Source of the DNA: PALSA-612 sp963755155
GTDB taxonomy: Bacteria > Actinomycetota > Thermoleophilia > Gaiellales > Gaiellaceae
Assembly: GCA_963755155.1 (NCBI GenBank)
Contig: CAVWIV010000003.1
Coordinates: forward strand, 372,001 to 436,000
Length of the DNA stretch: 64,000 bases
Reading direction: 5' to 3'
The translations under genes were made by a program, and so were the position numbers. Within the stretch, counting starts at the first letter, position 1, and every line of letters begins with the position of its first letter. Of this stretch, positions 42,056 through 50,425 are shown piece by piece. The notes beneath the pieces are model-generated. The model was not told where the DNA came from. It did no database searches and saw only the letters and a program-made list of their open reading frames with translations.

Positions 42056-42759
42056 CGTTGAAACTCAGCGGGTCGCATCACGACCACCTTCGAGCGCATG
42101 AGCGAGTGCCCGAGCCCGCAGAGCTCCGTGCAGATGATCGGGAACGTCCCCAGCTTCGTCGGCGTGATCACGAGCTCGGTCGGGTGCGGGTACTCCTCGG
42201 TGTCGGGGAGCGCATCCATCTTCTGTCCGAACTCCACTACCCAGAACGAGTGGATGACGTCCCTCGAGTGGAGCTCGAGCTTCACCGGGCGGCCGAGCGG
42301 CAGGCGGAGTGTCCCCTCCGTCTTACCGTCGGCGGCACTGTTCGTGTATTCGAACTGCCAGGCGAACTGCTGCGCCGTGACCGTGACGCGCAACGGGTTC
42401 GACCCGGCATTGCTGTTCTGCGTGAGCACGACGGCCGACGCGATGGCAATCGCCGTGACGAGCAGCGCCGGCACCGCGGTCCAGGCGATCTCCAGCCCGG
42501 TGTGACCGTGGATCGGAGGCCCGTCGGTGTCGTCGTCCGCCCGCGCTCGGAACTTCCAGGCCGAGAAGAGGATCACGCTGCACACGACCGCGAAGATGAA
42601 GATGCAGATGCCGGTCGCGAGCCAGAACGTGAAGTCGATGCCGTCCCGCTGTTCCGCGGCGTTGACGGGGAGCCAGGGGATGAGCACCGCGACCGCCGTA
42701 GTGGCTGCGGCGACGATCGCCGCGACGACGGCCAGCTGGACGATCTGACTCCACCGCAC
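42034..42759 (-). CDS. ctaC: Cytochrome c oxidase subunit II
   Basis: Two membrane helices precede a cupredoxin domain. The CuA site is complete: His in VIHSFWVVEFGQKMDALPD, then CTELCGLGHSLM with both Cys, His and Met. No cytochrome c domain is fused at the end, unlike in many caa3 enzymes, so a separate cytochrome such as the lipoprotein at 32466 is probably the donor. GTG 42759 is preferred; the frame stays open much further upstream without family resemblance. Confidence 0.92.
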   Translation of the reverse strand: MRWSQIVQLAVVAAIVAAATTAVAVLIPWLPVNAAEQRDGIDFTFWLATGICIFIFAVVCSVILFSAWKFRARADDDTDGPPIHGHTGLEIAWTAVPALLVTAIAIASAVVLTQNSNAGSNPLRVTVTAQQFAWQFEYTNSAADGKTEGTLRLPLGRPVKLELHSRDVIHSFWVVEFGQKMDALPDTEEYPHPTELVITPTKLGTFPIICTELCGLGHSLMRSKVVVMRPAEFQRWARSAS

Positions 42760-42870
42760 GGGCTCTGAGCCTAACGGAATGGGGGACAGGCCTGGGGCGC
42801 GGCTGGTCGATACCACCAGCACAAGAACGAACCGCACGGCGCTGCGACCCACGCCCTGCCGACGGAGGTC

Positions 42871-43086
42871 GTGAACATGATCGGAACCTACAACCGGCTC
42901 CCGCCCGAGGAACAGCGCATCGTCGTCGTCACGCTGCTTGGCGCAGCCGCCTCGCTCTGGCTCGCCGTCGCGTGGGAAGAGCTCATGGTGCTCACGGCGA
43001 TCCCCCTCCTCTTCGGGGTCGCGTGGGTGCTGATCAAGGCGGCGCGGCGGCGCGAGGAGCGCCACAAGGAAGAGGCGCTCTACTGA
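42871..43086 (+). CDS. Small membrane protein, unknown
   Basis: 71 aa. A GGAGG lies just before GTG 42871 and 10 nt before ATG 42877; the latter has better spacing. Two short hydrophobic segments (VVVTLLGAAASLWLAVAW and LMVLTAIPLLFGVAWVLI) are followed by a charged tail RRREERHKEEALY. It is divergent from the oxidase genes and could be an accessory of respiration or of the following MshEN protein. No family recognised. Confidence 0.6.
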   Translation: MNMIGTYNRLPPEEQRIVVVTLLGAAASLWLAVAWEELMVLTAIPLLFGVAWVLIKAARRREERHKEEALY

Positions 43087-43115
43087 GACAGGGCCGTCCT
43101 GCCGATACGCGAGCG

Positions 43116-43778
43116 ATGGCGGAATACGCATGGCGGCCCCTCGGAGAGCTCCTCGTCCAACGGGGCCTCGTCGACGAGTACCAGCTCGAGTCTCTCCTGC
43201 TCGAGCAGCGCCTGAGCGGGAAGCTCTTCGGAGAGCTGCTCGTCGGTAAGCGCGTCGTCTCCCCGATCGACATGGCCGCGGTGATCGCCGAACAGCACGG
43301 CGTTCATCTCGATCCCGAAGCACGACCCTCCCCCGCCTCTCCACAGGTCGCCGGGAAGTGGCGCCCGCTCGGCCGCATCCTCGTGGCCAGCGAGCTGCTC
43401 ACGGAAAGCGGCCTTCAGCGCGTGCTGCTCGCGCAGCGACGCCACGGCGGCCTGCTCGGAGAGCACCTCCTCGAACGGGGTTACGTGACGCCCGAGCAGC
43501 TTGCCGGGGCGCTTGCCGAGCAGCATGGCCTGGCGCTGGAGCAGGAGGCGCTCGCGTCCGCGACACCGAAATCGCAGGAGCCTTCGACGGTGAGCTACGA
43601 GGTACGGCCGCCCGATTCGGCTCCGCTCCACACATCCACGTCGTTCCTCGACGCGAGCGACTTCGCGTTCGAGCTGCTTTACGACGAGGACCCCGACGCA
43701 CTCGAGATCGTCGAGGTGAAGGGCGGCGAGCGGCGAATCGCCTGGTCGTACGAGCGGCCTGCCGCGGCGTCCGACTAG
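43116..43778 (+). CDS. Tandem MshEN (T2SSE N-terminal) domain protein without ATPase
   Basis: The 220-aa protein has two copies of the N-terminal domain of type II secretion/pilus ATPases: WRPLGELLVQRGLVDEYQLESLLLEQ with KLFGELLV near residue 40, and KWRPLGRILVASELLTESGLQRVLLAQ with GGLLGEHLLERGYVTPEQLAGALAEQHGL. In MshE such domains bind cyclic di-GMP through RLGxLL-like segments; the first copy has the motif only loosely. No Walker motifs follow. The C-terminal 70 residues are acidic and unassigned. Confidence 0.75.
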   Translation: MAEYAWRPLGELLVQRGLVDEYQLESLLLEQRLSGKLFGELLVGKRVVSPIDMAAVIAEQHGVHLDPEARPSPASPQVAGKWRPLGRILVASELLTESGLQRVLLAQRRHGGLLGEHLLERGYVTPEQLAGALAEQHGLALEQEALASATPKSQEPSTVSYEVRPPDSAPLHTSTSFLDASDFAFELLYDEDPDALEIVEVKGGERRIAWSYERPAAASD

Positions 43779-44683
43779 CCGAGCACGCGGCGCAGCTCTC
43801 GAGCCGCCTCGGCCACAGCCTCGCGGCCGGCGTCGATCAGCTCCGGCAGCGCGAAGAACCCGTGGAACATGCCCTCGTAGCGGCGTAGCGTCGTCGGGAC
43901 GCCGGCCGACTCCAGGCGCGCCGCGTACGCCTCGCCCTCGTCCCGCAGGACGTCCGTCTCCACCGTGATCACATGCGTCGGCGGCGACTTCGCTAGCGCC
44001 TCGTCGTCGCCGAGCAGCGGCGAGACGCGCGGATCCTCCGGCGATCCCTCGCCGCCCGAGAGGTAGTGGGCGATGTACCAGTCCATCGACGCCCTCGTGA
44101 GGTACGGCCCGTCCGCGAAGTCCTCGTACGAGGTCGTGTTCGTGCGTGCGTCGGTCACCGGGTAGACGAGAAGCTGGAAGCGGACAGGGACGGCTCCCTG
44201 CTGGGTGATGGCGGCAGCGAGGTTGGCGCCGGCCGAGTCTCCCCCGATCGCCAGCTTCCCGGGAGCGCACCCGAGCTCCTCGGCGTGCGCCGACGCCCAG
44301 CGTGTCGCTGCCATGGCGTCGTCCAGCGGAGCCGGGAAGGGATGCTCGGGAGCGAGCCGGTAGTCGACGGCGAGCACCGCGTGACCGCTCTCGGCCGCAA
44401 GGGCGCGACACGTCGAGTCGTGCGTCTCGAGATCCCCGACGACCCAGCCGCCCCCGTGGAAGTACACGAGCAGGCCGAGGCCGTCGTCGCTGCTGGGCCG
44501 GTAGAGCCGTGCCGGAACGCCTCCGACGTTGACAGCGCGGATCTCGTGGAGGTCAATTGCCGACGGCCGGACGTGAGCACGGCGCATCTCCCGGGCCTTC
44601 TCCGGAGAGACCTCTGTGATCGGCGGGAAGCCGAACGACGCGATGTGCTCGAGGACGGCCTGTGCCTGCGGATGGAGCTCCAC
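43775..44683 (-). CDS. Alpha/beta hydrolase of the hormone-sensitive lipase (esterase) family
   Basis: 302 aa. The oxyanion-hole motif HGGGWVVGD (about 75), the nucleophile elbow GDSAGANLAA (about 148, Ser), Asp in TVETDVLRDEG and His in GMFHGFFAL complete the catalytic triad of HSL-type carboxylesterases. These act on short acyl esters in the cytoplasm. The natural substrate is not evident. It overlaps the MshEN gene by 4 nt, tail to tail. Confidence 0.92.
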   Translation of the reverse strand: MELHPQAQAVLEHIASFGFPPITEVSPEKAREMRRAHVRPSAIDLHEIRAVNVGGVPARLYRPSSDDGLGLLVYFHGGGWVVGDLETHDSTCRALAAESGHAVLAVDYRLAPEHPFPAPLDDAMAATRWASAHAEELGCAPGKLAIGGDSAGANLAAAITQQGAVPVRFQLLVYPVTDARTNTTSYEDFADGPYLTRASMDWYIAHYLSGGEGSPEDPRVSPLLGDDEALAKSPPTHVITVETDVLRDEGEAYAARLESAGVPTTLRRYEGMFHGFFALPELIDAGREAVAEAARELRRVLG

Positions 44684-44755
44684 GTCCGGAGTCTCCCAGA
44701 ACGCAACGGGGCGGCTCAGAGTGGCCGCCCCGTTCGATGTTCGTTAGTGCTTTGG

Positions 44756-45368
44756 TCAGCCGAGCTGGCCGCGAACGGCACCGGCCGGGAAGTCCGACGT
44801 GTGGACATTCACGTAGAAGCCGGCCGGGTTCATGAGGATCTGCTTCACGAGAGCACGGTCGACAGCGACGCAACCCTGGACGTTGCCGTCAGCGTCAGGA
44901 GTCACCAGCGTCACCACCACGGGGCCTGCCACGCCCGCCGCACCCGAATGGATGTGCGCGGCCGCCGCCGGCAGCGTGATGTTGCTGACGCTCAGCGTGT
45001 GGCAGATCTGACCCTGGCCGACCCGCAGTCGCAGCGTCGCGGTTCCGGCACCGTCCGGGTCACCGGGGCCTGGCACTTCCGCGGCGCCGGTCAGCGTCGC
45101 GTTCAGCTTCTTGCCGCCCTTCTTCGCCGTGAGCAGGCCGGTCGGGCAGCCGGCGGATGGCGCCGGGGATGATGTCGCCCGCGTGCGCGACGTGCCCCTT
45201 GAGCACCGACTTCGTGACGGTGATCTTCACGTACGGGTTCTTCGTCGACGACGTCTTGTGACAGATGGTCGTCTTCGTCGGCTTCGCCGAAACGGCAGCC
45301 TGGGCCGCAACGAGCCCTCCTACGGCCACGAAGCTGACGAGCAACCCCAGCAGCTGGAGTCGTTTCAT
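44756..45368 (-). CDS. Secreted CHRD-domain protein (one frame break)
   Basis: A signal peptide (LQLLGLLVSFVAVGGLVAAQA) leads to a short module, TTICHKTSSTKNPYVKITV and GHVAHAGDIIP, that occurs in many actinobacterial exported proteins. One extra G near 45163 breaks the frame; the corrected reading is APSAGCPTGLLTAKKGGKKLNATLTGAAEVPG, the start of a CHRD domain, which continues with HIHSGAAGVAGPVVVTL and ends NVHTSDFPAGAVRGQLG. CHRD domains are immunoglobulin-like; their ligand is unknown. About 203 aa. Confidence 0.83.
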
Positions 45369-45508
45369 CTCTCCTCCTCTTTCTTGGGTCTTTCACATCC
45401 CTACCCCACTATGAGCGGTGATCTCCGCAACCGAGCGGTTTTGCACACGGCTTACACCCGTACGTGACGGTCAGAACAGCCGCCAGGCGGCTGCTAGCCT
45501 AGATCTGC

Positions 45509-45581
45509 GGGCCGTTAGCTCAGCTGGTAGAGCAGGGGACTCTTAATCCCAAGGTCGAAGGTTCGAGTCCTTCACGGCCCA
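45509..45581 (+). tRNA. tRNA-Lys (CTT anticodon)
   Basis: 73 nt folding into a full cloverleaf: acceptor GGGCCGT/ACGGCCC, D arm GCTC...GAGC with AGCTGGTA loop, anticodon loop CTCTTAA giving CTT, and T arm GAAGG/CCTTC with loop TTCGAGT. The CCA end is not encoded. The anticodon stem has one terminal mismatch. Confidence 0.95.
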
Positions 45582-45621
45582 TTCGTCCCTCGCCCGCTTC
45601 GCTTTCGGCTCAGGTGTGCGC

Positions 45622-45690
45622 CCTGACGGGCGCCCTCAATTCGGGCACAGCAAGCCGCTCCCGCACATGTCGGGAGCGGCGGCCGGAAAC
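45622..45690. terminator. Two hairpins after the tRNA gene
   Basis: GCGCCC-TGAC-GGGCGC is followed by a longer hairpin with arms GCCGCTCCCG and CGGGAGCGGC around CACATGT. There is no U-tract, so these may be processing or Rho-assisted end signals rather than classical terminators. Confidence 0.4.
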
Positions 45691-45723
45691 CACTAGCTTC
45701 CCGCGATCGCATAGATTCGGCTC

Positions 45724-46485
45724 GTGACGTTCGCTGTCGCCGCGGATGCATACGACCGGTTCATGGGACGGTACTCGGTGCCGCTGGCGCCGCTGTTCGC
45801 GGACTTCGCAGGCGCTGACGGCCGTGTGCTCGACGTCGGTTGCGGCCCGGGTGCGCTGACTGCCGAGCTCGTGGAGCGCCTCGGCGCGGAAGCGGTATCG
45901 GCCGTCGATCCTTCGCAGCCGTTCGTCGAGGCCGTCCGCGAGCGCCATCCGGGAGTCGCGGTCGAGCGCGCCGCTGCCGAGGAGCTGCCGTTCGCCGAGC
46001 ATGAGTTCGACGCCGCCCTCGCGCAGCTCGTCGTCCATTTCATGACGAACCCCGTCGCGGGTCTCCGCGAGATGGCGCGCGTCACGCGCGACGGAGGCGC
46101 CGTCGCCGCATCGGTGTGGGATCACGGCGGCGGTCAGGGGCCGCTGAGCGTCTACTGGGACGCGGTACGTGAGCTCAATCCCGCAGTTGACGACGAGTCG
46201 AAGCTTGCAGGCGCCCGCGAAGGCGACCTGCCGCTGCTGTTCCGAAAAGCGGGCCTCCAGGACATCGCTGAGGACGAGCTCTGGGTCTCGGTCGAGCATC
46301 AGACGTTCGACGACTGGTGGGAGCCGTACACGCTCGGTGTCGGCCCGGCAGGCGACTTCGTCACGAGTCTCGACGAAAACGGGCGCGCCCGGCTACGCGA
46401 GCTCTGCCAGGAGCGTCTGCCTGAGGCGCCGTTCGAGGTGCGCGCCCGCGCGTGGGCCGCGCGCGGGCTCGTCCAAGCTGCATGA
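45724..46485 (+). CDS. Class I SAM-dependent methyltransferase
   Basis: 253 aa of the ubiquinone/menaquinone (UbiE)-like type: YDRFMGRYSVPLAPLFADFA, SAM motif VLDVGCGPGALTAEL, AVDPSQPFVEAVRERHP, and ELPFAEHEFDAALAQLVVHFM. A large, variable C-terminal half probably binds the substrate, which is unknown. GTG 45724 starts the frame. It is coupled to wecB by an ATGA overlap, which suggests a part in the sugar pathway, but this is inference. Confidence 0.85.
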   Translation: MTFAVAADAYDRFMGRYSVPLAPLFADFAGADGRVLDVGCGPGALTAELVERLGAEAVSAVDPSQPFVEAVRERHPGVAVERAAAEELPFAEHEFDAALAQLVVHFMTNPVAGLREMARVTRDGGAVAASVWDHGGGQGPLSVYWDAVRELNPAVDDESKLAGAREGDLPLLFRKAGLQDIAEDELWVSVEHQTFDDWWEPYTLGVGPAGDFVTSLDENGRARLRELCQERLPEAPFEVRARAWAARGLVQAA

Positions 46486-47534
46486 AGGTGCTGTCCGTCG
46501 TGGGCAACCGCCCGCAATTCGTCAAGTCCGGGCCGCTGTCCGTGGCTCTGCGCGAGGCGGCGATCGAGGAAGTTGTGCTCCACACGGGGCAGCACTACGA
46601 CCGTGAGCTGTCGGGCGTCTTCTTCGAGGAGCTCGGGCTGGCGGAGCCCGCGTATCACCTGGAGGCGCACACGCGTGATGTCGACACGATGCTGCCGGGG
46701 ATCGTCGACGCAATCGCACGCGAGCGGCCGGAGGCTGCCGTCGTCTTCGGCGACACGAACTCGACGCTCGCCGGCGCACGGGCGGCGCGGCAGGCCGGCA
46801 TCCCATTCGCACACGTAGAGGCCGGGATGCGCTCTGGCGACATGGCGATGCCCGAGGAGCGCACGCGCATCGAGGTGGACTCGATAGCCGACCTGCTCCT
46901 CTGCCCTGACGAGCGCTCGCGCGGCATCCTCGAAGCGGAAGGCGTCCCCGGACGGATCGAGGTGGTGGGCGATGTGATGGCCGACGCCTGCTTCACGTTC
47001 GCGCCGATCGCGCGGGAGCGCTCCGACGTGCTCGACCGTCTCGGCCTTCGGCCGGGGACATTCGTCGTCGCCACCATCCACCGTGACGCGAACGTCGTCG
47101 AGCCGCGGCTCGGGCAGATCGTGGCCGGACTGGACGCGATCGAAGAAGCCGTGATCTTTCCGGCCCATCCCCGCACCCGCGATGCACTTCTGTCACAGGG
47201 ACTGTCCCTCGGACATGTCCGTTTGGTCGAGCCGCTCTCGTACCTCGACTTCGCGGCGCTCGCCTCGCAGGCACGCGTCATCGTCACCGACTCGGGCGGG
47301 CTCCAGAAGGAGGCCTACTGGTACGGCGTCCCCTGTGTGACGGCGCGGCCGTCCACGGAGTGGGTGGACACCGTCGAGCAGGGAGCGAACACGCTCGTCG
47401 GCGCCGATTCCGACCGGCTCGTCGCCGCCGTCGCTGCCGCACGGCCGCTCCCGCCAGACCTTCCAGCCCTGTACGGGGACGGCAGGGCAGCGCCGAAGAT
47501 CGCAGAAGCTCTCTGTACCCTTCTCGACCAATGA
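46482..47534 (+). CDS. wecB: UDP-N-acetylglucosamine 2-epimerase (non-hydrolysing)
   Basis: The enzyme interconverts UDP-GlcNAc and UDP-ManNAc. The 350-aa GT-B fold shows GNRPQFVKSGPL, TGQHYDRELSGVFF, VFGDTNSTLAGA, HVEAGMRSGDMAMPEE and DSGGLQKEAYWYGVPCVT with the conserved catalytic and nucleotide-binding residues. The segment SQGLSLGHVRL is encoded partly by the 21-bp repeat at 47197-47217. Start ATG 46482 overlaps the methyltransferase stop; the end overlaps the dehydrogenase (ATGA). Confidence 0.93.
   Translation: MKVLSVVGNRPQFVKSGPLSVALREAAIEEVVLHTGQHYDRELSGVFFEELGLAEPAYHLEAHTRDVDTMLPGIVDAIARERPEAAVVFGDTNSTLAGARAARQAGIPFAHVEAGMRSGDMAMPEERTRIEVDSIADLLLCPDERSRGILEAEGVPGRIEVVGDVMADACFTFAPIARERSDVLDRLGLRPGTFVVATIHRDANVVEPRLGQIVAGLDAIEEAVIFPAHPRTRDALLSQGLSLGHVRLVEPLSYLDFAALASQARVIVTDSGGLQKEAYWYGVPCVTARPSTEWVDTVEQGANTLVGADSDRLVAAVAAARPLPPDLPALYGDGRAAPKIAEALCTLLDQ
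47197..47217 (+). repeat. Short palindromic repeat inside wecB
   Basis: AGGGACTGTCCCT then CGGACATG, identical over 21 bp to 25570-25590. In wecB it is read in frame as part of QGLSLGHV and is followed by TCCG, giving an extra GGACATGTCC palindrome. Confidence 0.6.
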
Positions 47535-48838
47535 CCGAGCCGAAACTCGAAGCCCAACCGGCCGAGCCCACAACCCGCGACTGGGACGTGGCCGTCGTCG
47601 GCGCGGGCTACGTCGGCGTCCCGCTCGCCCGCCTGCTCGCGCAATCCGGGAAGAGCGTCCTGCTGGTAGACGTGGCCGAGCACGTCGTCGCCGGCATCAA
47701 TCGCGGCGAGAGCCACATCGAGGACGTGCCGTCGGCCGAGCTCGGCCCGCTCGTGGCTGAGGGCCGCATCGCGGCGACCTCCGACTACGACGCGCTTCGG
47801 GACGCCGAAGCGATCGTCGTCGCCCTGCCCACACCGCTCTCGAAGCAGCGCGAGCCCGACATCACGATCCTCGTCGACGCCGTCGAAGGAATCGCCAAGC
47901 GCCTGCGGTCCGGCCACCTCGTGGTGCTCGAATCCACGACGTATCCCGGTACGACCCGCGAGGTCGTCCTGCCGATCCTTGCAGCGAGCGGCCTCGAGGT
48001 CGGTCGCGACTTCCATCTCGCGTTCTCGCCAGAGCGAGTCGACCCCGGCAACACGCGCTGGCGCCCGGAGAACGTGCCGAAGATCGTCGGCGGAATCACC
48101 GACGCGTGCACGGAGCGCGCTGCCGAGCTCTACCAGGGAGCGATCGACCAGGTGCACCGCGTCTCGTCACCGGAGGCCGCCGAGCTGACGAAGCTGCTCG
48201 AGAACATCTTTCGCTCGGTGAACATCGCGCTCGTCAACGAGCTCGCGCAGCTCTGTGACCGGATGGGCATCGACGTGTGGGAGGTGGTCGACGCTGCGGA
48301 CACGAAGCCGTTCGGCTTCATGCGCTTCGAGCCCGGCCCCGGGCTCGGCGGCCACTGCATTCCGATCGACCCGTTCTACCTCACGTGGAAGGCGCGCGAG
48401 TACGGCTTTTACACGGAGTTCATCGAGCTGGCCGGGAAGGTCAACGAGAACATGCCCTACTACTGCCGCTCGCTCATCTCCCAGGCCCTGAACCACGGGC
48501 GGCAGAAGTCGCTGAAGGGGTCGAAGATCCTCGTGCTCGGCGTCGCCTACAAGCCGGACATCTCGGACACCCGCGAGTCGCCCGCCCTGAAGGTGATCGA
48601 GCTGCTCCGGAACGCTGGTGCCGACGTGTCCTACCACGACTCGCATGTCCCCAGGCTGCCCGAGCTCGGGCTGGAGTCGGCCGAGCTCGATCCGGCGGCC
48701 TACGACTGCGTCGCGGTCGTCACCGACCACTCCGGGATCGACTACGACGACGTCGTCGAGCGCGCCCAGCTCGTGGTCGACTTCCGCAACGCCACCGGCG
48801 AGAACGGCCGACGCTCCGACAAGGTCTGGAAGCTTTGA
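47531..48838 (+). CDS. Nucleotide-sugar dehydrogenase (UDP-N-acetylhexosamine 6-dehydrogenase type)
   Basis: The enzyme oxidises C6 of a UDP-sugar to the uronic acid in two NAD-dependent steps. The 435-aa protein has the dinucleotide motif VVGAGYVGVPLARLLA, VVLESTTYPGTTREVV, AELTKLLENIFRSVNIALVNEL, and the active Cys in GPGLGGHCIPIDPFYL. GVAYKPDISDTRESPALK is the C-terminal NAD/UDP domain. It resembles WbpA/WecC-type enzymes. Position after wecB favours UDP-GlcNAc or UDP-ManNAc as substrate. ATG 47531 overlaps the wecB stop. Confidence 0.9.
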   Translation: MTEPKLEAQPAEPTTRDWDVAVVGAGYVGVPLARLLAQSGKSVLLVDVAEHVVAGINRGESHIEDVPSAELGPLVAEGRIAATSDYDALRDAEAIVVALPTPLSKQREPDITILVDAVEGIAKRLRSGHLVVLESTTYPGTTREVVLPILAASGLEVGRDFHLAFSPERVDPGNTRWRPENVPKIVGGITDACTERAAELYQGAIDQVHRVSSPEAAELTKLLENIFRSVNIALVNELAQLCDRMGIDVWEVVDAADTKPFGFMRFEPGPGLGGHCIPIDPFYLTWKAREYGFYTEFIELAGKVNENMPYYCRSLISQALNHGRQKSLKGSKILVLGVAYKPDISDTRESPALKVIELLRNAGADVSYHDSHVPRLPELGLESAELDPAAYDCVAVVTDHSGIDYDDVVERAQLVVDFRNATGENGRRSDKVWKL

Positions 48839-49794
48839 GGCTCGGGCAGGTCGGGCTCGGGCCATGGGGACAAAAGGTGGCTCGGAACTTCGGCGAGCTT
48901 GCCGACCTCGTCTGGCTGTGTGACCTGAACGGCGACTACTGGGAGCAGGCCTCCGAACGTCATCCGGGCGCGCGCTGGACAGCGCGCTTCGCCGATCTGC
49001 TCGACGACTCGACCGTGGAGGCGATCGCGATCGCGACGGATGTCCCGACGCACTATCCACTCGCCAAGCAGGCGCTCGAAGCCGGCAAGCATGTCTTCGT
49101 CGAGAAGCCGCCGGCGATGCGTGGGGCCGAGATAGACGAGCTCGTGGCGCTCGCCGAGGCGCATGACCTCGTGCTGATGCCAGGCCACCTCCTCCTCTAC
49201 CACCCCGGCGTCCAGAAGCTCAAGGAGCTAGTCGACTCGGGAGACCTGGGCGACGTGCTCTACGTCTACGGGCAGCGCGTGAACTTCGGGACGATTCGCA
49301 CGGTCGAGAACGCGCTCTGGTCGCTCGGCGTTCACGACCTCTCGGTCATCCTCTACCTGCTCGACGAGGAGCCCGACGAGGTGATCGCGCACGGCCGAGA
49401 CTTCCTCCAGCCGGGCGTCGAGGACGTCGTCTTCTGCTACCTCCGCTTCCCTTCGGGAAAGATCGCGCACATGCATCTCTCGTGGCTCGACCCGCACAAG
49501 CTGCGGAAGATGACCGTCGTGGGGACGAGCAAGATGGTCGTGTTCGACGACATGGAGCCGGAGCACAAGGTCACGATCTACGAGAACTCGCCCCAGGAGC
49601 TGAACGGCATCTGGGGGACGCTTCCGGGCGACGTCTCGAGCCCTTCGGTCCCGCTGGACGAGCCTCTCCGTCTCGAGTGCGAGCACTTCATCCGCCTCGT
49701 CGGCGGCGAGGACGACCGGCGGCGGGTTGCCGATGACGGCGCCAGGGTCGTCCGTTCGCTCGAGCGGCTGACGGAGGCGCTGCGTGGGCGCTGA
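48835..49794 (+). CDS. Gfo/Idh/MocA-family oxidoreductase
   Basis: 319 aa. Rossmann motif VGLGPWGQKVARNFGE at the N-terminus, the EKPPAMRGAEIDELV stretch with the catalytic Lys region, and the C-terminal alpha/beta domain with GVHDLSVILYLL. In sugar pathways such enzymes (WbpB-like) oxidise the 3-OH of UDP-GlcNAcA before amination. The start TTG 48835 overlaps the previous stop (TTGA) and the product begins LRLGQVGLG as expected. Role in a 3-amino-sugar route is inferred from neighbours. Confidence 0.85.
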   Translation: MRLGQVGLGPWGQKVARNFGELADLVWLCDLNGDYWEQASERHPGARWTARFADLLDDSTVEAIAIATDVPTHYPLAKQALEAGKHVFVEKPPAMRGAEIDELVALAEAHDLVLMPGHLLLYHPGVQKLKELVDSGDLGDVLYVYGQRVNFGTIRTVENALWSLGVHDLSVILYLLDEEPDEVIAHGRDFLQPGVEDVVFCYLRFPSGKIAHMHLSWLDPHKLRKMTVVGTSKMVVFDDMEPEHKVTIYENSPQELNGIWGTLPGDVSSPSVPLDEPLRLECEHFIRLVGGEDDRRRVADDGARVVRSLERLTEALRGR

Positions 49795-50425
49795 GATTCA
49801 CCCGACGGCGATCGTCCACGAGGGCACGGTGCTCGGAGAGGGCGTGCGCGTGCTCGAGTACGCCGTCGTCGGCAAGCAGCCGGTGCTGTCGGCGCGATCG
49901 ACAGCGAAAGGCGAGCCGCTGCCCCCCGCCGAGCTCGGCGACGACGCGGTCGTCTCCACGGGCGCAATAGTCTTTGCCGGCACGACGATCGGCGCGAGGA
50001 CGATCGTCGGCGACCAGGCGTGCGTGCGCGAGCGCTGCACGATCGGCGACGACGTGGTCGTCGGCCGCGGCTCGCTCGTCGAGAACGACACAACGGTCGG
50101 CGCGCGCACGAGGATCCAGGCCGAGGCCTACGTGACGGCGTACTCGACGCTCGAGGAGGACGTGTTCATCGCGCCGTGCGTCGTGACGACGAACGACAAC
50201 TTCATGGGCCGCACGGAAGCGCGGCACGAGCTCGTCAAGGGGCCGACGATCCGGCGTGGCGCACGCGTAGGCGGCGGCGCGGTGATCTGCCCCGGCGTCG
50301 AGATCGGCGAGGAGGCGTTCATCGCCGCCGGCGCCGTCGTCACGAAGGACGTGCCGCCGCGAATGGTCGCGATGGGCGTGCCGGCGCGGGCAATTCGTCC
50401 GGTCGCGGACGACGAACTGCTTTAG
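49784..50425 (+). CDS. Left-handed beta-helix acyltransferase (sugar N-acetyltransferase type)
   Basis: 213 aa of hexapeptide repeats: IHPTAIVHEGTVLGEGVRV, TIGARTIVGDQACV, TIGDDVVVGRGSLV, VGGGAVICPGVEIGEEAFIAAGAVVTKDV, and a C-terminal VAMGVPARAIRPV. It resembles WbpD-type transferases that acetylate the 3-amino group of UDP-sugars. The start GTG 49784 lies 11 nt inside the previous gene. The aminotransferase normally needed between the oxidoreductase and this enzyme is not in the window. Confidence 0.85.
   Translation: MGAEIHPTAIVHEGTVLGEGVRVLEYAVVGKQPVLSARSTAKGEPLPPAELGDDAVVSTGAIVFAGTTIGARTIVGDQACVRERCTIGDDVVVGRGSLVENDTTVGARTRIQAEAYVTAYSTLEEDVFIAPCVVTTNDNFMGRTEARHELVKGPTIRRGARVGGGAVICPGVEIGEEAFIAAGAVVTKDVPPRMVAMGVPARAIRPVADDELL

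Noticed and set aside
45590..45723. A second tRNA or small gene after tRNA-Lys
   Set aside because: Only hairpins are found; no cloverleaf and no supported ORF.
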